Origin: Natronosalvus amylolyticus
GTDB lineage: Archaea; Halobacteriota; Halobacteria; Halobacteriales; Natrialbaceae
Assembly: GCF_024298845.1 (NCBI RefSeq)
Contig: NZ_CP101156.1
Location: forward strand, 3,286,001-3,350,000
DNA length: 64,000 bases
Reading direction: 5' to 3'
In this document: one piece after another, positions 19,370 through 28,169 of the stretch
Layout: each line of letters opens with the position of its first letter
Position numbering within the stretch: position 1 is the stretch's first letter
The notes under the pieces: generated by a model
Databases searched by the model: none
What the model saw: only the letters and a program-made list of their open reading frames with translations
What the model was told of the DNA's origin: nothing
Position numbers and translations under genes: made by a program

Positions 19370-19781
19370 CGGTGTACGCCAGTCGCCAGGCGACGAGGGC
19401 GACCAGTCCGGTCCCGTTCATCACCAGCGGGAACGGCCACGCGGTGCCGCCCGTAAAGAACGGAGCTGAGCGAACGAGCAGTCCGACGTTTGCAGCGGCG
19501 AGCCAGGCCACGAGCGTCACTCGAGCGGCCGCTCGGGGCGATGTGAGCGTGTTTCGAGCGTACGCGCCGGCCGGAATCGAGAGCAAGAGCCAGCCGAGGA
19601 GGAACGGAACCGCGGTCTCGATGGTCTCGAGTGGCTGGTCGAGGATCGGATAGCCGTGGTGGGCACGTCCGGCGATTGCCAGCGCTGCGATAACCAGTCC
19701 GTCGACGGCAGCGACCAGCAGGCGGTCGGTGTCTTCGGTGAGTCGACCAATATTCGTCGTGAGCCCGATGAGCGTGGCCAT
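19353..19781 (-). CDS. DUF3054-type membrane protein
   Basis: 142 residues from ATG at 19781 (MATLIGLTTN). Four hydrophobic spans: about 22-40, 58-76, 90-108 and 118-135. The sequence resembles the four-helix DUF3054 family of actinobacteria and haloarchaea; function unknown. The frame could extend upstream to 19967, but that part has no membrane character. Overlaps the 3' end of the HalX gene by 17 bp, tail to tail. Confidence 0.72.
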   Translation of the reverse strand: MATLIGLTTNIGRLTEDTDRLLVAAVDGLVIAALAIAGRAHHGYPILDQPLETIETAVPFLLGWLLLSIPAGAYARNTLTSPRAAARVTLVAWLAAANVGLLVRSAPFFTGGTAWPFPLVMNGTGLVALVAWRLAYTAISKE

Positions 19782-19911
19782 GTTCGTCCATTTGTGTCGG
19801 TTGTAAAAGCGTTGTATATTGGATGCGGGCCTGCTGGTGGTGGCTTTCGGCTGCCACTTTGATACTCCGTAGGGGAGGACTAATATAGGTCGAATACGAA
19901 CGCATTGACAG

Positions 19912-20595
19912 ATGGCTGTGGCTGACGAACGTCGCGAGCGATGTGACGGGTGTGGGAAAACCGTCATGCTCGAAAATTTGACGACCGTGACGATGCCGGA
20001 TGGGGAACGGCTCGCCTGTTGTCCGACCTGTGAGCAACACGCTCGAGACGTCGCCGAGAAACTCGGCTCTATCGACCAGTCCCGAGACAGCTGTGACGGC
20101 TGTAACTCGACGTTTCCGACCAGCAGCCTCGAGGATATCGTCCTGACCGATGGGACGGTGCTTACCTGTTGTTCGAGTTGCCTCGAGGATGCGCCCGGTT
20201 ACGGTGGTGGCGAGTCAAAAACCGAGGGCGGGGTCGATCCGGATACCGGGGCCACACAGGCAGCCGAAACCACTGAAATCGCCACTCGTCGGCAACTCTG
20301 TAGCCAGTGTCACGAGTGGGTCACGGAGGAACTCTACCACGTGACGACTATCGACGGCCGAACCGAAGAGATGTGTACGGACTGTAAGGAACTGGCGGAG
20401 GAGAAAGGCGTCGTCAACCGCGTGAAGATGCGTCGTGCGGAAGCCCGAGAGATCCTCCGCGTGGACGAAGATGCGACGACCGCCGAAATCCGGCAGGCGT
20501 TTCTCACGCAGATCAAACACGCACACCCGGACAAAAAAAGTGGCAGCGAATCTGCGTTCAAGTTAGTCAAAGAAGCCTACGACCGGCTTCGATAA
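19912..20595 (+). CDS. Triple zinc-finger J-domain protein
   Basis: 227 residues. Three related cysteine modules come first: CDGC (11-14) with CCPTC (36-40), CDGC (61-64) with CCSSC (86-90), and CSQC (130-133) with CTDC (155-158). Each has the same beta-hairpin-like spacing with a DG turn. A J domain fills 176-227, with HPD at 205-207, and lies at the C-terminus rather than the start. J domains stimulate DnaK ATPase, so this should recruit DnaK to whatever the zinc modules bind. It is not DnaJ itself: no Gly/Phe region or substrate-binding barrels. Confidence 0.87.
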   Translation: MAVADERRERCDGCGKTVMLENLTTVTMPDGERLACCPTCEQHARDVAEKLGSIDQSRDSCDGCNSTFPTSSLEDIVLTDGTVLTCCSSCLEDAPGYGGGESKTEGGVDPDTGATQAAETTEIATRRQLCSQCHEWVTEELYHVTTIDGRTEEMCTDCKELAEEKGVVNRVKMRRAEAREILRVDEDATTAEIRQAFLTQIKHAHPDKKSGSESAFKLVKEAYDRLR

Positions 20596-20695
20596 CACAC
20601 TCGCGCAGCGGTCGATTGGGTGCGATAATCTGGAGTAACGACTGTTTGGGGTGTGATTTTCTCGAGTAAGATGTTCGCATACGCGAGCGGACCTG

Positions 20696-20748
20696 AGTAC
20701 TCCGTCACGCGTCCACGTGTGAGCCGAACCCATCGGTTCGGTGCACCT
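20696..20748. repeat. 53-bp intergenic repeat, copy 1
   Basis: Matches 49151-49203 with about six differences over 53 bp. The core is an inverted repeat GTGAGCCGAACC / GGTTCGGTGCAC around a 4-base loop. It lies between the convergent J-protein and TIR genes, 25 bases past the TIR stop codon, so it could serve as a terminator. Confidence 0.75.
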
Positions 20749-20773
20749 TGTGGGTTGAGGAACTACCGCGTTC

Positions 20774-21394
20774 TCACTCAGAACGTTGAATGCCGTCTTC
20801 ACGGCCACGGAAACCGATCGTTGCCGGATCGAAGTAATATTTCGATTCACAGATGTCACAGGTCGCCGTCAACTGTTGGCCGTGCTGGTGGAGTTTCCAG
20901 AGTTTCGTTTGCCCCTGCGTAATGTCAAGCGTAACCGGATGGCCGCAGTCCGGAATCGTACAGGGGAATCGAATGTACCAGTTCGGTACCGACATCGCTC
21001 CCAACGGCGCCAACTCGCCACGGAGCCGACAGAGCAGATTAAAGATAGTAAACGATGGGTTCTCTCGGTCGATTTTGACGCCCTCAACGTCGCTAACGAA
21101 ACCGCCGCGCAGATCCTCGGTCTCGTACAGCGGCAACACCGGAATCCCCTTCGCGAGCGCGTAGCCGATCTCCTGGTTGATCCACCGGCTTCCGGCCGAA
21201 CGGTTCGTCAGGACGGCAACCACTATGTCGCTGTTAGCGAGCCGACCCTCGAGTCGTTTTCGCGACCGACCGGAGCCGACCTCCTCGAGCACGATATGCA
21301 CGCCGAATGGAAAATTCTTGACCGTGGAGAACAGTTCCTGTACGAGCTCCAGATCAGAAGGGGCGTGTGAGACGAATACCTGTTCTCCGGTCAT
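20774..21394 (-). CDS. TIR-domain protein with C-terminal zinc ribbon
   Basis: 206 residues. A TIR fold fills about 4-110: VFVSHAPSD opening strand, SDIVVAVLTNRS, then W71INQE75, where Glu75 is the position of the catalytic glutamate in NAD-cleaving TIR domains, followed by IPVLPLYE. The C-terminal third carries Cys145, Cys150, Cys179 and Cys182, a zinc-ribbon pattern. Known prokaryotic TIR proteins are often NADases in antiphage systems such as Thoeris, but no ThsA-like partner or other defence gene is nearby, so the role is open. ATG at 21394. Confidence 0.82.
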   Translation of the reverse strand: MTGEQVFVSHAPSDLELVQELFSTVKNFPFGVHIVLEEVGSGRSRKRLEGRLANSDIVVAVLTNRSAGSRWINQEIGYALAKGIPVLPLYETEDLRGGFVSDVEGVKIDRENPSFTIFNLLCRLRGELAPLGAMSVPNWYIRFPCTIPDCGHPVTLDITQGQTKLWKLHQHGQQLTATCDICESKYYFDPATIGFRGREDGIQRSE

Positions 21395-21438
21395 TAGTCA
21401 CTCTACAGGGATGATGAAGGTAAACATTATTACTCTTT

Positions 21439-21807
21439 CTAATTTCCACCGGAATCGTGACTAATTGTGTCCAGAACGAGCTGCGAAAAGCCGCTTTCGG
21501 ATATCGTTTCGTTCAGTCCCTGTATCCACTGTGGCTCGACACGCCAGGTGCCACGTCGGTCGCCATCGGTCGAACAGGAAACGACTTCGAGGCCACCTGC
21601 CTCCCAGTCGTCACGTTCGTCGGCCAGTTTGAGGACGGTGCGAACGACGGTCCCGACTTCGTGTGGCGTCACGGATGCAGTATCGTAAACGACCTCGTAC
21701 TCGAGGCGGTCGTACTCGTCGTCGCTCGTCTCGAACGTCGTCACGTAGACGCCCTGGCTCATCAACTGGTTCTCGAGGGCGACCTCGATTGGGTGTTGGT
21801 CGGTCAT
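21439..21807 (-). CDS. Haloarchaeal hypothetical protein, 122 aa
   Basis: 122 residues from ATG at 21807 (MTDQHPIEVA). Mixed alpha/beta prediction with one clear early strand pattern (VYVTTFETSDDEYDRLEYEVVYDT), no cysteines clustered, no membrane span. I recognise no domain. It reads on the same strand as the TIR gene, 44 bp upstream of it, and begins 24 bp downstream of tpiA, so the three may share a transcript. Confidence 0.7.
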   Translation of the reverse strand: MTDQHPIEVALENQLMSQGVYVTTFETSDDEYDRLEYEVVYDTASVTPHEVGTVVRTVLKLADERDDWEAGGLEVVSCSTDGDRRGTWRVEPQWIQGLNETISESGFSQLVLDTISHDSGGN

Positions 21808-21831
21808 GGCTGTGGTTGGCAGCGTGAACAG

Positions 21832-22476
21832 TCACAGGGGTGCGACGAGGTCGGCCAGTGCGGTGGCAGGGTCGTCGGCTTTCGCGACGCCGCTGGCGAG
21901 CAAGACTCCTTTCGAACCGAGTTCCCCGGCGGCTACCACGTCTTCGCCGGTGCTGATACCGGCCCCGCAGAGGACGGTAACGTCAGAATCGACGGCTCCG
22001 GCTGCATCGACGGCATCGCTCACGATATCCGGGTCGGCCTGGCTGACCGGCGTCCCACTGCCGATGAGTTCTGGTGGCTCGACTGCGACGGCGTCGGGCC
22101 CGAGTGCCGCAGCGGCACCGATCTGTGGTGGGTTGTTCGCACAGACGACCGTCTCGAGGCCGGCCCGTTCGGCGGCCTGTACGGAGCCGTCGATGTCGTC
22201 GAGCGTGAGGCGGTGTTCGGAGTGGTTGATCAACGTCCCGGCGGCACCGGCGTCGGCGACGGTTTCGGCGAGCGTGTGCCCGGTGTTCGAGCCGTACTCG
22301 ATTGGGTCGACGTGTTGGGCCCAGGTTTCGACGCCGGTCTCGGCGACGGCCTCGAGGTGGGCAGCCTGTGGTGCAACGGCGATACGGGCGTCTGTCGTGT
22401 CGTCGACCTCGGCGGCCGCCTCCGCGACGGCGACCGGATCACACGGGTACGTCTTCAGGTTGACCAGTACGAACAT
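21832..22476 (-). CDS. tpiA: Triosephosphate isomerase (archaeal short form)
   Basis: 214 residues, the compact archaeal length (bacterial enzymes have about 250). It interconverts DHAP and glyceraldehyde-3-phosphate. Catalytic residues are visible: Lys8 (VNLKTYP), His85 (INHSEHR) and Glu133 ([11 protein letters not shown]). Archaeal enzymes of this length are usually tetramers. Upstream is a long AT-rich leader and palindrome copy B. Confidence 0.95.
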   Translation of the reverse strand: MFVLVNLKTYPCDPVAVAEAAAEVDDTTDARIAVAPQAAHLEAVAETGVETWAQHVDPIEYGSNTGHTLAETVADAGAAGTLINHSEHRLTLDDIDGSVQAAERAGLETVVCANNPPQIGAAAALGPDAVAVEPPELIGSGTPVSQADPDIVSDAVDAAGAVDSDVTVLCGAGISTGEDVVAAGELGSKGVLLASGVAKADDPATALADLVAPL

Positions 22477-22861
22477 ATCTGAACCGGGGTGTCGTGGCTA
22501 CTAAATGCTTTGTGCAACGGCGGTTTTGCACCGCCTCGAGCGACTCCTCAGAGCGGCGGCGTTTGATTCCCATAAACTCTCTAATATTATTTAAATAGCA
22601 AATTACTCTTATATCAATAGTAAAGGAACCACCCACTTCAGAGCCACCGTTTCCGAGGTCCAGAACGTGTGAGGGGTGTAAAAGCCACTCGAAGCCGTCG
22701 GAGTCGATACTGTAGCCAGTGAAACGATTGACACGCCTATCGCGACGCCGTCTTGCGATAGGGTGTGCGATGTCTTTCACTAGCTAGTATAGATTCTCGA
22801 ATGTACCGAGACACGTACAACCTGATCAAAACACGTCGTGGCACCGGGCCACGATGAGCGG
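22477..22861. other. Gene-free interval between tpiA and the MBF1 gene
   Basis: 385 bp without a credible gene. It holds an AT-rich stretch at about 22578-22630 (TATTATTTAAATAG), unusual for this genome and a possible tpiA promoter with a long leader, and palindrome copy B at 22707-22792. Confidence 0.6.
22707..22792. repeat. 86-bp palindromic repeat, copy B
   Basis: Same orientation as copy A. The outer arms are partly decayed at both ends, but the inner stem CCTATCGC / GCGATAGG is perfect. The loop reads GACGCCGTCTT. Confidence 0.88.
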
Positions 22862-23410
22862 TCAGTCTTTTCGCTTGACGACGTCGCCGAGGGTGTAACT
22901 GCCGCTCGATTTGCCGCCGTCCCAGTCGGTATCGTCGGCCGTCCCGCCGCCGCCAGTCAGCGAAATGTCGAGGAAGTTCTCGAGTTTGCGCTGGACGCGG
23001 TCACTCGGCAGGGTGTCACCGCGCTCGAGCTTGCGGATCAGGCTGGCCTTCTCGTTGAGTTCGTTTGCGAGGTCGGACTGGCTAAGGCTTTTGCCCTCGC
23101 GTGCGCGACGGATTCGGTCATCGTAGTCGGTGACGATCTCGTCCATGTCGTCGAACATATCGCGGCGGCGGGAACTGCTCGAGCCACTGGATCGGCTGCT
23201 GGTGCTACCCGATCCGCTCGAGGCACTTCCACCACTCGATCCGGAGCCCGAACTCGTCGAGTATTTCGTCGACGTGCTCGAACTCGAGCCGGGTTGTTTC
23301 ACCTCGGTTCCAAAGCTGGTACAGTTCGAACATACGTCCAGCTTCGCGCCCTCGACTTTGATGGTCTTCGGGGACGACGTCTCGGCGCCACACATCTCGC
23401 ACTGAACCAT
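22862..23410 (-). CDS. Archaeal multiprotein bridging factor MBF1
   Basis: 182 residues. Zinc ribbon at the start (Cys4, Cys7, Cys27, Cys30), a Ser/Gly-rich linker at about 40-80, and an XRE-type helix-turn-helix at about 90-150 (SLSQSDLANELNEKASLIRKLERG). Archaeal MBF1 couples to the translation and transcription machinery. The serine linker is long and acidic-poor, in contrast with the acidic linkers usual in halophiles. Confidence 0.92.
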   Translation of the reverse strand: MVQCEMCGAETSSPKTIKVEGAKLDVCSNCTSFGTEVKQPGSSSSTSTKYSTSSGSGSSGGSASSGSGSTSSRSSGSSSSRRRDMFDDMDEIVTDYDDRIRRAREGKSLSQSDLANELNEKASLIRKLERGDTLPSDRVQRKLENFLDISLTGGGGTADDTDWDGGKSSGSYTLGDVVKRKD

Positions 23411-23565
23411 GTCCGACCCTAACGCGTCACGCGGTATAAAGGATACGGCGCAGCCAACGGGATGCCACGAGGGGTTCCGAAGGGTAGTCGTGTGCTATCC
23501 GGTATGGGGGCGCCTCGAGTAACCGTTCCATCGCGACATGCATTGTTCGCGACGACAGCGCGTCG

Positions 23566-24186
23566 CTATTCGGCTGCCAGCGCCTTTCTGGCGTACGTAA
23601 ACCGCTGAAGTGCGGTCAGGTGACCGACGACGGCTAGGAAGAGTAACAGGAGCCCGATGGGTCCGTAGCCGCCGAGTTCGAACGACTCGAGTGGGTAGGC
23701 CAGAAAGCCGACGATGCCGATGATTGCCAGGCGGTCGGCCCGGCCGACGAGGCCGCCGTAGACCCGGTCGAGGCCGACGGCCTGAGCCTGGGTGCCGAGA
23801 TAGGAGGTCATCACGACTCCGGTGACGGCCAGAAAACCGAGCCAGTAATCGCCAATCCCGGCTGCCAGTCCGCCGATCATGACGATGTCGGCGTATCGGT
23901 CGAGGACGTGATCGAGCAAATCGCCTGCGGGCGAGGAAACACCCTGTTCGCGTGCCAGTGCGCCGTCGACGATGTCGAGCCAGCCGTTCAAAAACACGAG
24001 AAAGCCAGCGCCGACGTACCAGACCGGCGAGGCCACCCCGCCGAGATAGAACGCGACACCGGCAGCGATGGCCATGATCCCAGCGATGACGCTGACGCCG
24101 TCGGGACCCATCCCGAGGCGATCGAACGCACGCACGAACGGGTCGAGGAAGCCGGAGATATAGGGTCGGAGCGAATCAAGCGTCAT
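23566..24186 (-). CDS. CDP-alcohol phosphatidyltransferase (archaetidylinositol-phosphate-synthase-like)
   Basis: 206 residues, about six spans. The full family motif is present: Asp71, Asp74-Gly75, Ala78-Arg79, Gly88, Asp92, Asp96. These enzymes join CDP-archaeol to a polar alcohol in the membrane. The position after AK6 and hisC is typical of the archaeal enzyme using inositol phosphate, but headgroup choice is inference. Its start overlaps the end of the kinase gene (ATGA). Confidence 0.87.
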   Translation of the reverse strand: MTLDSLRPYISGFLDPFVRAFDRLGMGPDGVSVIAGIMAIAAGVAFYLGGVASPVWYVGAGFLVFLNGWLDIVDGALAREQGVSSPAGDLLDHVLDRYADIVMIGGLAAGIGDYWLGFLAVTGVVMTSYLGTQAQAVGLDRVYGGLVGRADRLAIIGIVGFLAYPLESFELGGYGPIGLLLLFLAVVGHLTALQRFTYARKALAAE

Positions 24187-24746
24187 GCCAGGTACCCCAC
24201 GAAGTCGACGGTGCCGGCGCTCGGTTCGCGCTCGCCGGAAAGTACCGACTCGAGCGCCGTCGCAACTGCGGCTGGTTCGAGATCCGTCGTATCGATTTCG
24301 TAGACGGACTCGAGCCCGTGTCTGTCGACGGCTTCGGCGAGGATGACGTCTAGCGCCTCGCTTTCGACGTTTTCGCGTGCCTTCGCTTCGGTTTCACCCC
24401 GTTCGAGCAGTCGTGACTCGAGGGATTCCGGCGCACACCGCAAGACGGCTACTCGATCGACCGGCAGATGGTGCGCCAGATGTGATTCGATGATCACGTC
24501 GTCTCGCCCCTCGAGGTGGGCTTCCAGTGCCTCGAGGTCGGCGACTTTGCTGTCCCGGTCGGCGTCGACGTCGGTGTACAGACCCTCGCTCTCGAGTACC
24601 TCGTTCAGATGAACGACTTCGAACCCGTCAAGGGCTCCGGACTCGTGGGGAACTCGTTCCTCCGCCCCATCCTGAATTCGGTCCTCGAGCAGCCTCGTCG
24701 CCGTTGTTTTCCCCGTTCCTGGCGTCCCGGTGACGGCGACCCTCAC
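24183..24746 (-). CDS. AK6/Fap7-type adenylate kinase
   Basis: 187 residues. P-loop GTPGTGKTT at 7-15, then a DR..K segment and a short lid. This matches the Fap7/AK6 family, which has adenylate kinase or ATPase activity and helps small ribosomal subunit maturation. It overlaps hisC upstream and the CDP-alcohol gene downstream, each by four bases, forming one translationally coupled unit. Confidence 0.87.
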   Translation of the reverse strand: MRVAVTGTPGTGKTTATRLLEDRIQDGAEERVPHESGALDGFEVVHLNEVLESEGLYTDVDADRDSKVADLEALEAHLEGRDDVIIESHLAHHLPVDRVAVLRCAPESLESRLLERGETEAKARENVESEALDVILAEAVDRHGLESVYEIDTTDLEPAAVATALESVLSGEREPSAGTVDFVGYLA

Positions 24747-25918
24747 GGCTTGGACACCCCCGAATCGTCGGGTACAGAGGTGTCGCTCGCTCGCTCCTCG
24801 AGAATTGTGTTGAGCGTTTCGACAGCCCGATGGGTTTCTTCTGCGGTGCCGCAGGTTATTCTGATACAGTCGGGCAGTCCGAAACTCGTACAGTCTCTGA
24901 CGATGACGCCGCGTGTTTGCATGGCTTCGGCCACGGCTGTGGCTTCGCCGTCGCTATTGGACTGACCTTCCGCCTCGTCGCGGCCCACATTGACCAACAC
25001 GAAGTTCCCCTGACTCGGCCAGACGTGAGCCGCGATGTCGGCTTCCATTGCGTGGCGAGCGGTTTCGACGATGTCGATGGTCCGGTCGACGTGAGCGGTA
25101 TCCTCGAGGGCGGCCAGCCCGGCCCGGCAGGCGAGTTCGCTCGCAGCAAACGGGGTGTTCACGCGAGCGTACGCGTCGGCCCAGGCTTCGGGAACGATGG
25201 CGTATCCAAGGCGCAACCCGGCGAGACCGTACGCTTTCGAGAACGTTCGAAGAACGGCGACGTCTTCACGTTGGTCGAAGCCGTTTTCACCCTCGAGCAG
25301 TGCGACGGCGCTGTCGACGTCGGCGAACTCGCCGTAGGCTTCGTCGACCACGACGAGGGTCTCGTCGTCGGTTTCGGTTGCAATCGTTTCGATTGCCTCG
25401 AGCGTGATGGTCGACCCTGAGGGGTTGTGCGGGCTCGTCAGGTAGACGATTCGCTCGTCGTCGTAGGCCTCGAGAACGGTTGCGGCGTCCTGTCTGAAAT
25501 CGTCGTCGCGAGCGAGTTCGTACTCGGCGACGTCGCCGTGGTGAAACCGGGCGCTCATTCCGTAATAGGCGAATCCGGGTACGGGTACGAGTATCTCGTC
25601 CCCGGGCTCGAGCATCGCCCGCGAGAGGTAATCGATTGCGCCGTCACCGCCGTTTGCTAGCCAGACCTGATCGTCCGTGACGCCCCAGCGGTCGGCGAGG
25701 GCTGCGGTGAGGTCGGCGTGGGTCGCTTTTGGGTATGAGCTAACCCCGGCTGCGGCAGACTGGATGGCTTCGACGGCCGCCGGTGCGGGCCCGAGGGCGT
25801 TTTCGTTCGAAGCGAGTTTGACGAACTCCGAGGGGTCGCGCCCGAGTTCTCGAGCGACTTCCTCGATGCCTCGACCCGCCTGGTAGGCGACGTGGTCGGA
25901 CAGGTCGCGTGGGTGCAT
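24743..25918 (-). CDS. hisC: Histidinol-phosphate aminotransferase
   Basis: 391 residues, fold-type I PLP enzyme. PLP Lys228 in RTFSKAYGLAGLRLGY, SPHNPSG (162-168), VDEAYGEF (191-198), and the N-terminal KLASNENALGP that marks HisC. It transfers an amino group to imidazole-acetol phosphate in histidine synthesis. First gene of a three-gene overlapping operon with AK6 and the lipid synthase. Confidence 0.93.
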   Translation of the reverse strand: MHPRDLSDHVAYQAGRGIEEVARELGRDPSEFVKLASNENALGPAPAAVEAIQSAAAGVSSYPKATHADLTAALADRWGVTDDQVWLANGGDGAIDYLSRAMLEPGDEILVPVPGFAYYGMSARFHHGDVAEYELARDDDFRQDAATVLEAYDDERIVYLTSPHNPSGSTITLEAIETIATETDDETLVVVDEAYGEFADVDSAVALLEGENGFDQREDVAVLRTFSKAYGLAGLRLGYAIVPEAWADAYARVNTPFAASELACRAGLAALEDTAHVDRTIDIVETARHAMEADIAAHVWPSQGNFVLVNVGRDEAEGQSNSDGEATAVAEAMQTRGVIVRDCTSFGLPDCIRITCGTAEETHRAVETLNTILEERASDTSVPDDSGVSKP

Positions 25919-26074
25919 ACTGGACCCTTTTTCTCCCGACGCTTAAGAATGCTTATCGGTGGCCTCGAGTGACTGTCGTCGGGTTTGGCTTCGAGTATCC
26001 GTAGCCGGGTTTGCCCTCGAGTGACCGTGCTCCGCCGTTTGTCTCTCTGTCGAATCTCGTTAGCCACCGTCCCG

Positions 26075-26542
26075 TCAGCTGTCGTCGGTTTCGGTGAACT
26101 CCCGTTTGAGCGAGAGAACGGTTCGGGTGAACGAACAGACAAGGTCGTCGTCCTGATTGAACACCTCGACGTCCATGGTGACGATGCCGCGTTCCCCGTC
26201 GCTGGTTTCGCGCTTGTCGGTGACCGTCGAGCGGACGCGAATCGTATCGCCGTGGAACACCGGCTGTGGGTGTTCGACGTCGTCGTAACTCAGATTGGCG
26301 ACGATCGTTCCGTCGGTCGTCTCGGGAATCGAGATGCCGACGGCGAGTGCCATCGTGTAGATGCCGTTGACCAGCCGCTCGCCGAACTGGGTGTCCGCGG
26401 CGAAGGTCTCGTCGAGGTGCAACGGCTGCTGGTTCATCGTCATATCGCAAAACCGCTGGTTGTCGCTTTCGGATATCGTGCGTCTCCGTTCGTGTTCGAT
26501 CGGTTCGCCGATCTCGAACTCCTCGTAGTACAGTCCGGACAT
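26075..26542 (-). CDS. MaoC-family dehydratase
   Basis: 155 residues from ATG at 26542 (MSGLYYEEFE). Hot-dog fold of the MaoC type, with PLHLDETFA corresponding to the active-site helix. The canonical Asp of the (R)-hydratase pattern (GDxNPxH) is replaced by Asn (MNQQPLH), as I align it; a His is kept. That pattern fits mesaconyl- or itaconyl-CoA type hydratases better than enoyl-CoA ones, but this is inference. Transcribed away from the glutamate dehydrogenase gene. Confidence 0.83.
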   Translation of the reverse strand: MSGLYYEEFEIGEPIEHERRRTISESDNQRFCDMTMNQQPLHLDETFAADTQFGERLVNGIYTMALAVGISIPETTDGTIVANLSYDDVEHPQPVFHGDTIRVRSTVTDKRETSDGERGIVTMDVEVFNQDDDLVCSFTRTVLSLKREFTETDDS

Positions 26543-26804
26543 TGGGTGGTTGGTGCGCAAGCCGGGCGTATAACGACGGTGATTTATGATGGAAAATCCA
26601 ACGGCACACGAATATCTTCCGCGGTTGCTGCGTGGCCTGTAAGAATTGCCCTATTCAATAGGTAATAGTAAGGGTTAAGAATTCGCCCGAAAAATCATCA
26701 TTGACTGCTCCGACGTTCCCCCCGAGAATCGAGGGCCGTGCTGTCGGACAGATTTTCCCGAATCGTGCCCACGCGTGACGCGATTTCGGGAGTGACCTAC
26801 CACT

Positions 26805-28085
26805 ATGGCAACCGCAGAATCTACCACTGAACCGGAGTCAGAAGCAGAGTCAGCCGTCGAAACCGCCCGGAGGCAACTCGAGCGTGCCGCTGCCCACCTC
26901 GACGTCGACGAGGGCACAATCGAGCGTCTGCGACATCCGGATTCCGTCTACGAGGTTTCGATTCCGCTCAAACGAGACGATGGAACGGTCGAAATCCTCA
27001 CTGGGTACCGCGCGCACCACGACGACGTTCGCGGTCCCTACAAGGGTGGGCTTCGATACCACCCTGCAGTCACCAGAGAGGAGTGTGTCGCGCTCTCAAT
27101 GTGGATGACCTGGAAGTGTGCCGTGATGGACATCCCCTTCGGTGGCGCAAAGGGTGGTGTCGTCATCAACCCGAAAGAGCTCAGCCGAGACGAAGAGGAA
27201 CGACTTACGCGACGGCTCGCACAGGAGCTGCGACCGGTTATCGGGCCGATGAAAGACATCCCGGCCCCCGACATGGGAACGAATCCAGCGATGATGGCGT
27301 GGTTTATGGACGCCTATTCGATGCAAGAAGGCGAAACCCAACCGGGCATCGTGACGGGGAAACCGCCTGCCGTTGGCGGGAGTTACGGGCGCGAGGAAGC
27401 GCCCGGTCGCAGCGTCGGCATTATTGCCGAGAAGGCGATCGACTACTACGGCTGGGACATCGAGGAAACAACCGTCGCCGTACAGGGATTCGGAAGTGTT
27501 GGTGCCAACGCCGCACGCTATCTGGATAAACACGGTGCCAGCGTTGTCGCCGTCAGCGACGTCGACGGCGCAATCTACGATGCTGACGGTCTCGACACGA
27601 ACGACGTACAGGACCACGACGACGTTCCGGGGATGGTTTCGGGGTACGACGCACCCGAGCACTTCTCGAACGCCGAACTCCTCGAACTCGACGTCGACGT
27701 GTTGATCCCGAGTGCGATCGGGAACGTGTTGACTGGCGAAAATGCCGGGAACGTCCAGGCTGACATGATCGTGGAAGGGGCAAACGGCCCAACGACTTCA
27801 CAGGCCGACACAATCTTCGAGCGCCGCGAGATACCGGTCATCCCCGACTTCCTCGCCAACGCCGGCGGTGTCACCGTCTCGTACTTCGAGTGGCTTCAGA
27901 ACACCAACCGTCGCGCCTGGTCGCTCGAGCGCGTCCACGAAGAACTCGAACACGAGATGTTGCAGGCCTGGGAGGGAGTCCGAAAAGAATACGAAGCGCG
28001 CGACGTCACCTGGCGAGATGCGGCGTACATCGTTGCCTTACAGCGGATTGCCGAGTCACACGACGCTCGCGGGCTCTGGCCTTAA
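26805..28085 (+). CDS. Glutamate dehydrogenase, first paralogue
   Basis: 426 residues. Conserved lysines of Glu/Leu/Phe/Val dehydrogenases: Lys80 (GPYKGG), Lys104 (TWKCAV) and Lys116 (FGGAKGG). The Rossmann part has [14 protein letters not shown]. It interconverts glutamate and 2-oxoglutarate with NAD(P). A second copy lies at 29167. Promoter region 26543-26804 has a small palindrome CTATTCAATAG near 26651. Confidence 0.95.
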   Translation: MATAESTTEPESEAESAVETARRQLERAAAHLDVDEGTIERLRHPDSVYEVSIPLKRDDGTVEILTGYRAHHDDVRGPYKGGLRYHPAVTREECVALSMWMTWKCAVMDIPFGGAKGGVVINPKELSRDEEERLTRRLAQELRPVIGPMKDIPAPDMGTNPAMMAWFMDAYSMQEGETQPGIVTGKPPAVGGSYGREEAPGRSVGIIAEKAIDYYGWDIEETTVAVQGFGSVGANAARYLDKHGASVVAVSDVDGAIYDADGLDTNDVQDHDDVPGMVSGYDAPEHFSNAELLELDVDVLIPSAIGNVLTGENAGNVQADMIVEGANGPTTSQADTIFERREIPVIPDFLANAGGVTVSYFEWLQNTNRRAWSLERVHEELEHEMLQAWEGVRKEYEARDVTWRDAAYIVALQRIAESHDARGLWP

Positions 28086-28169
28086 TAATCGGGTTCTCGT
28101 TTTTTTGTACCCCGCGCCCGTGACCATGGATACCGACATTTCTTATTGACTCCACTCGAGCGAGTAGCC

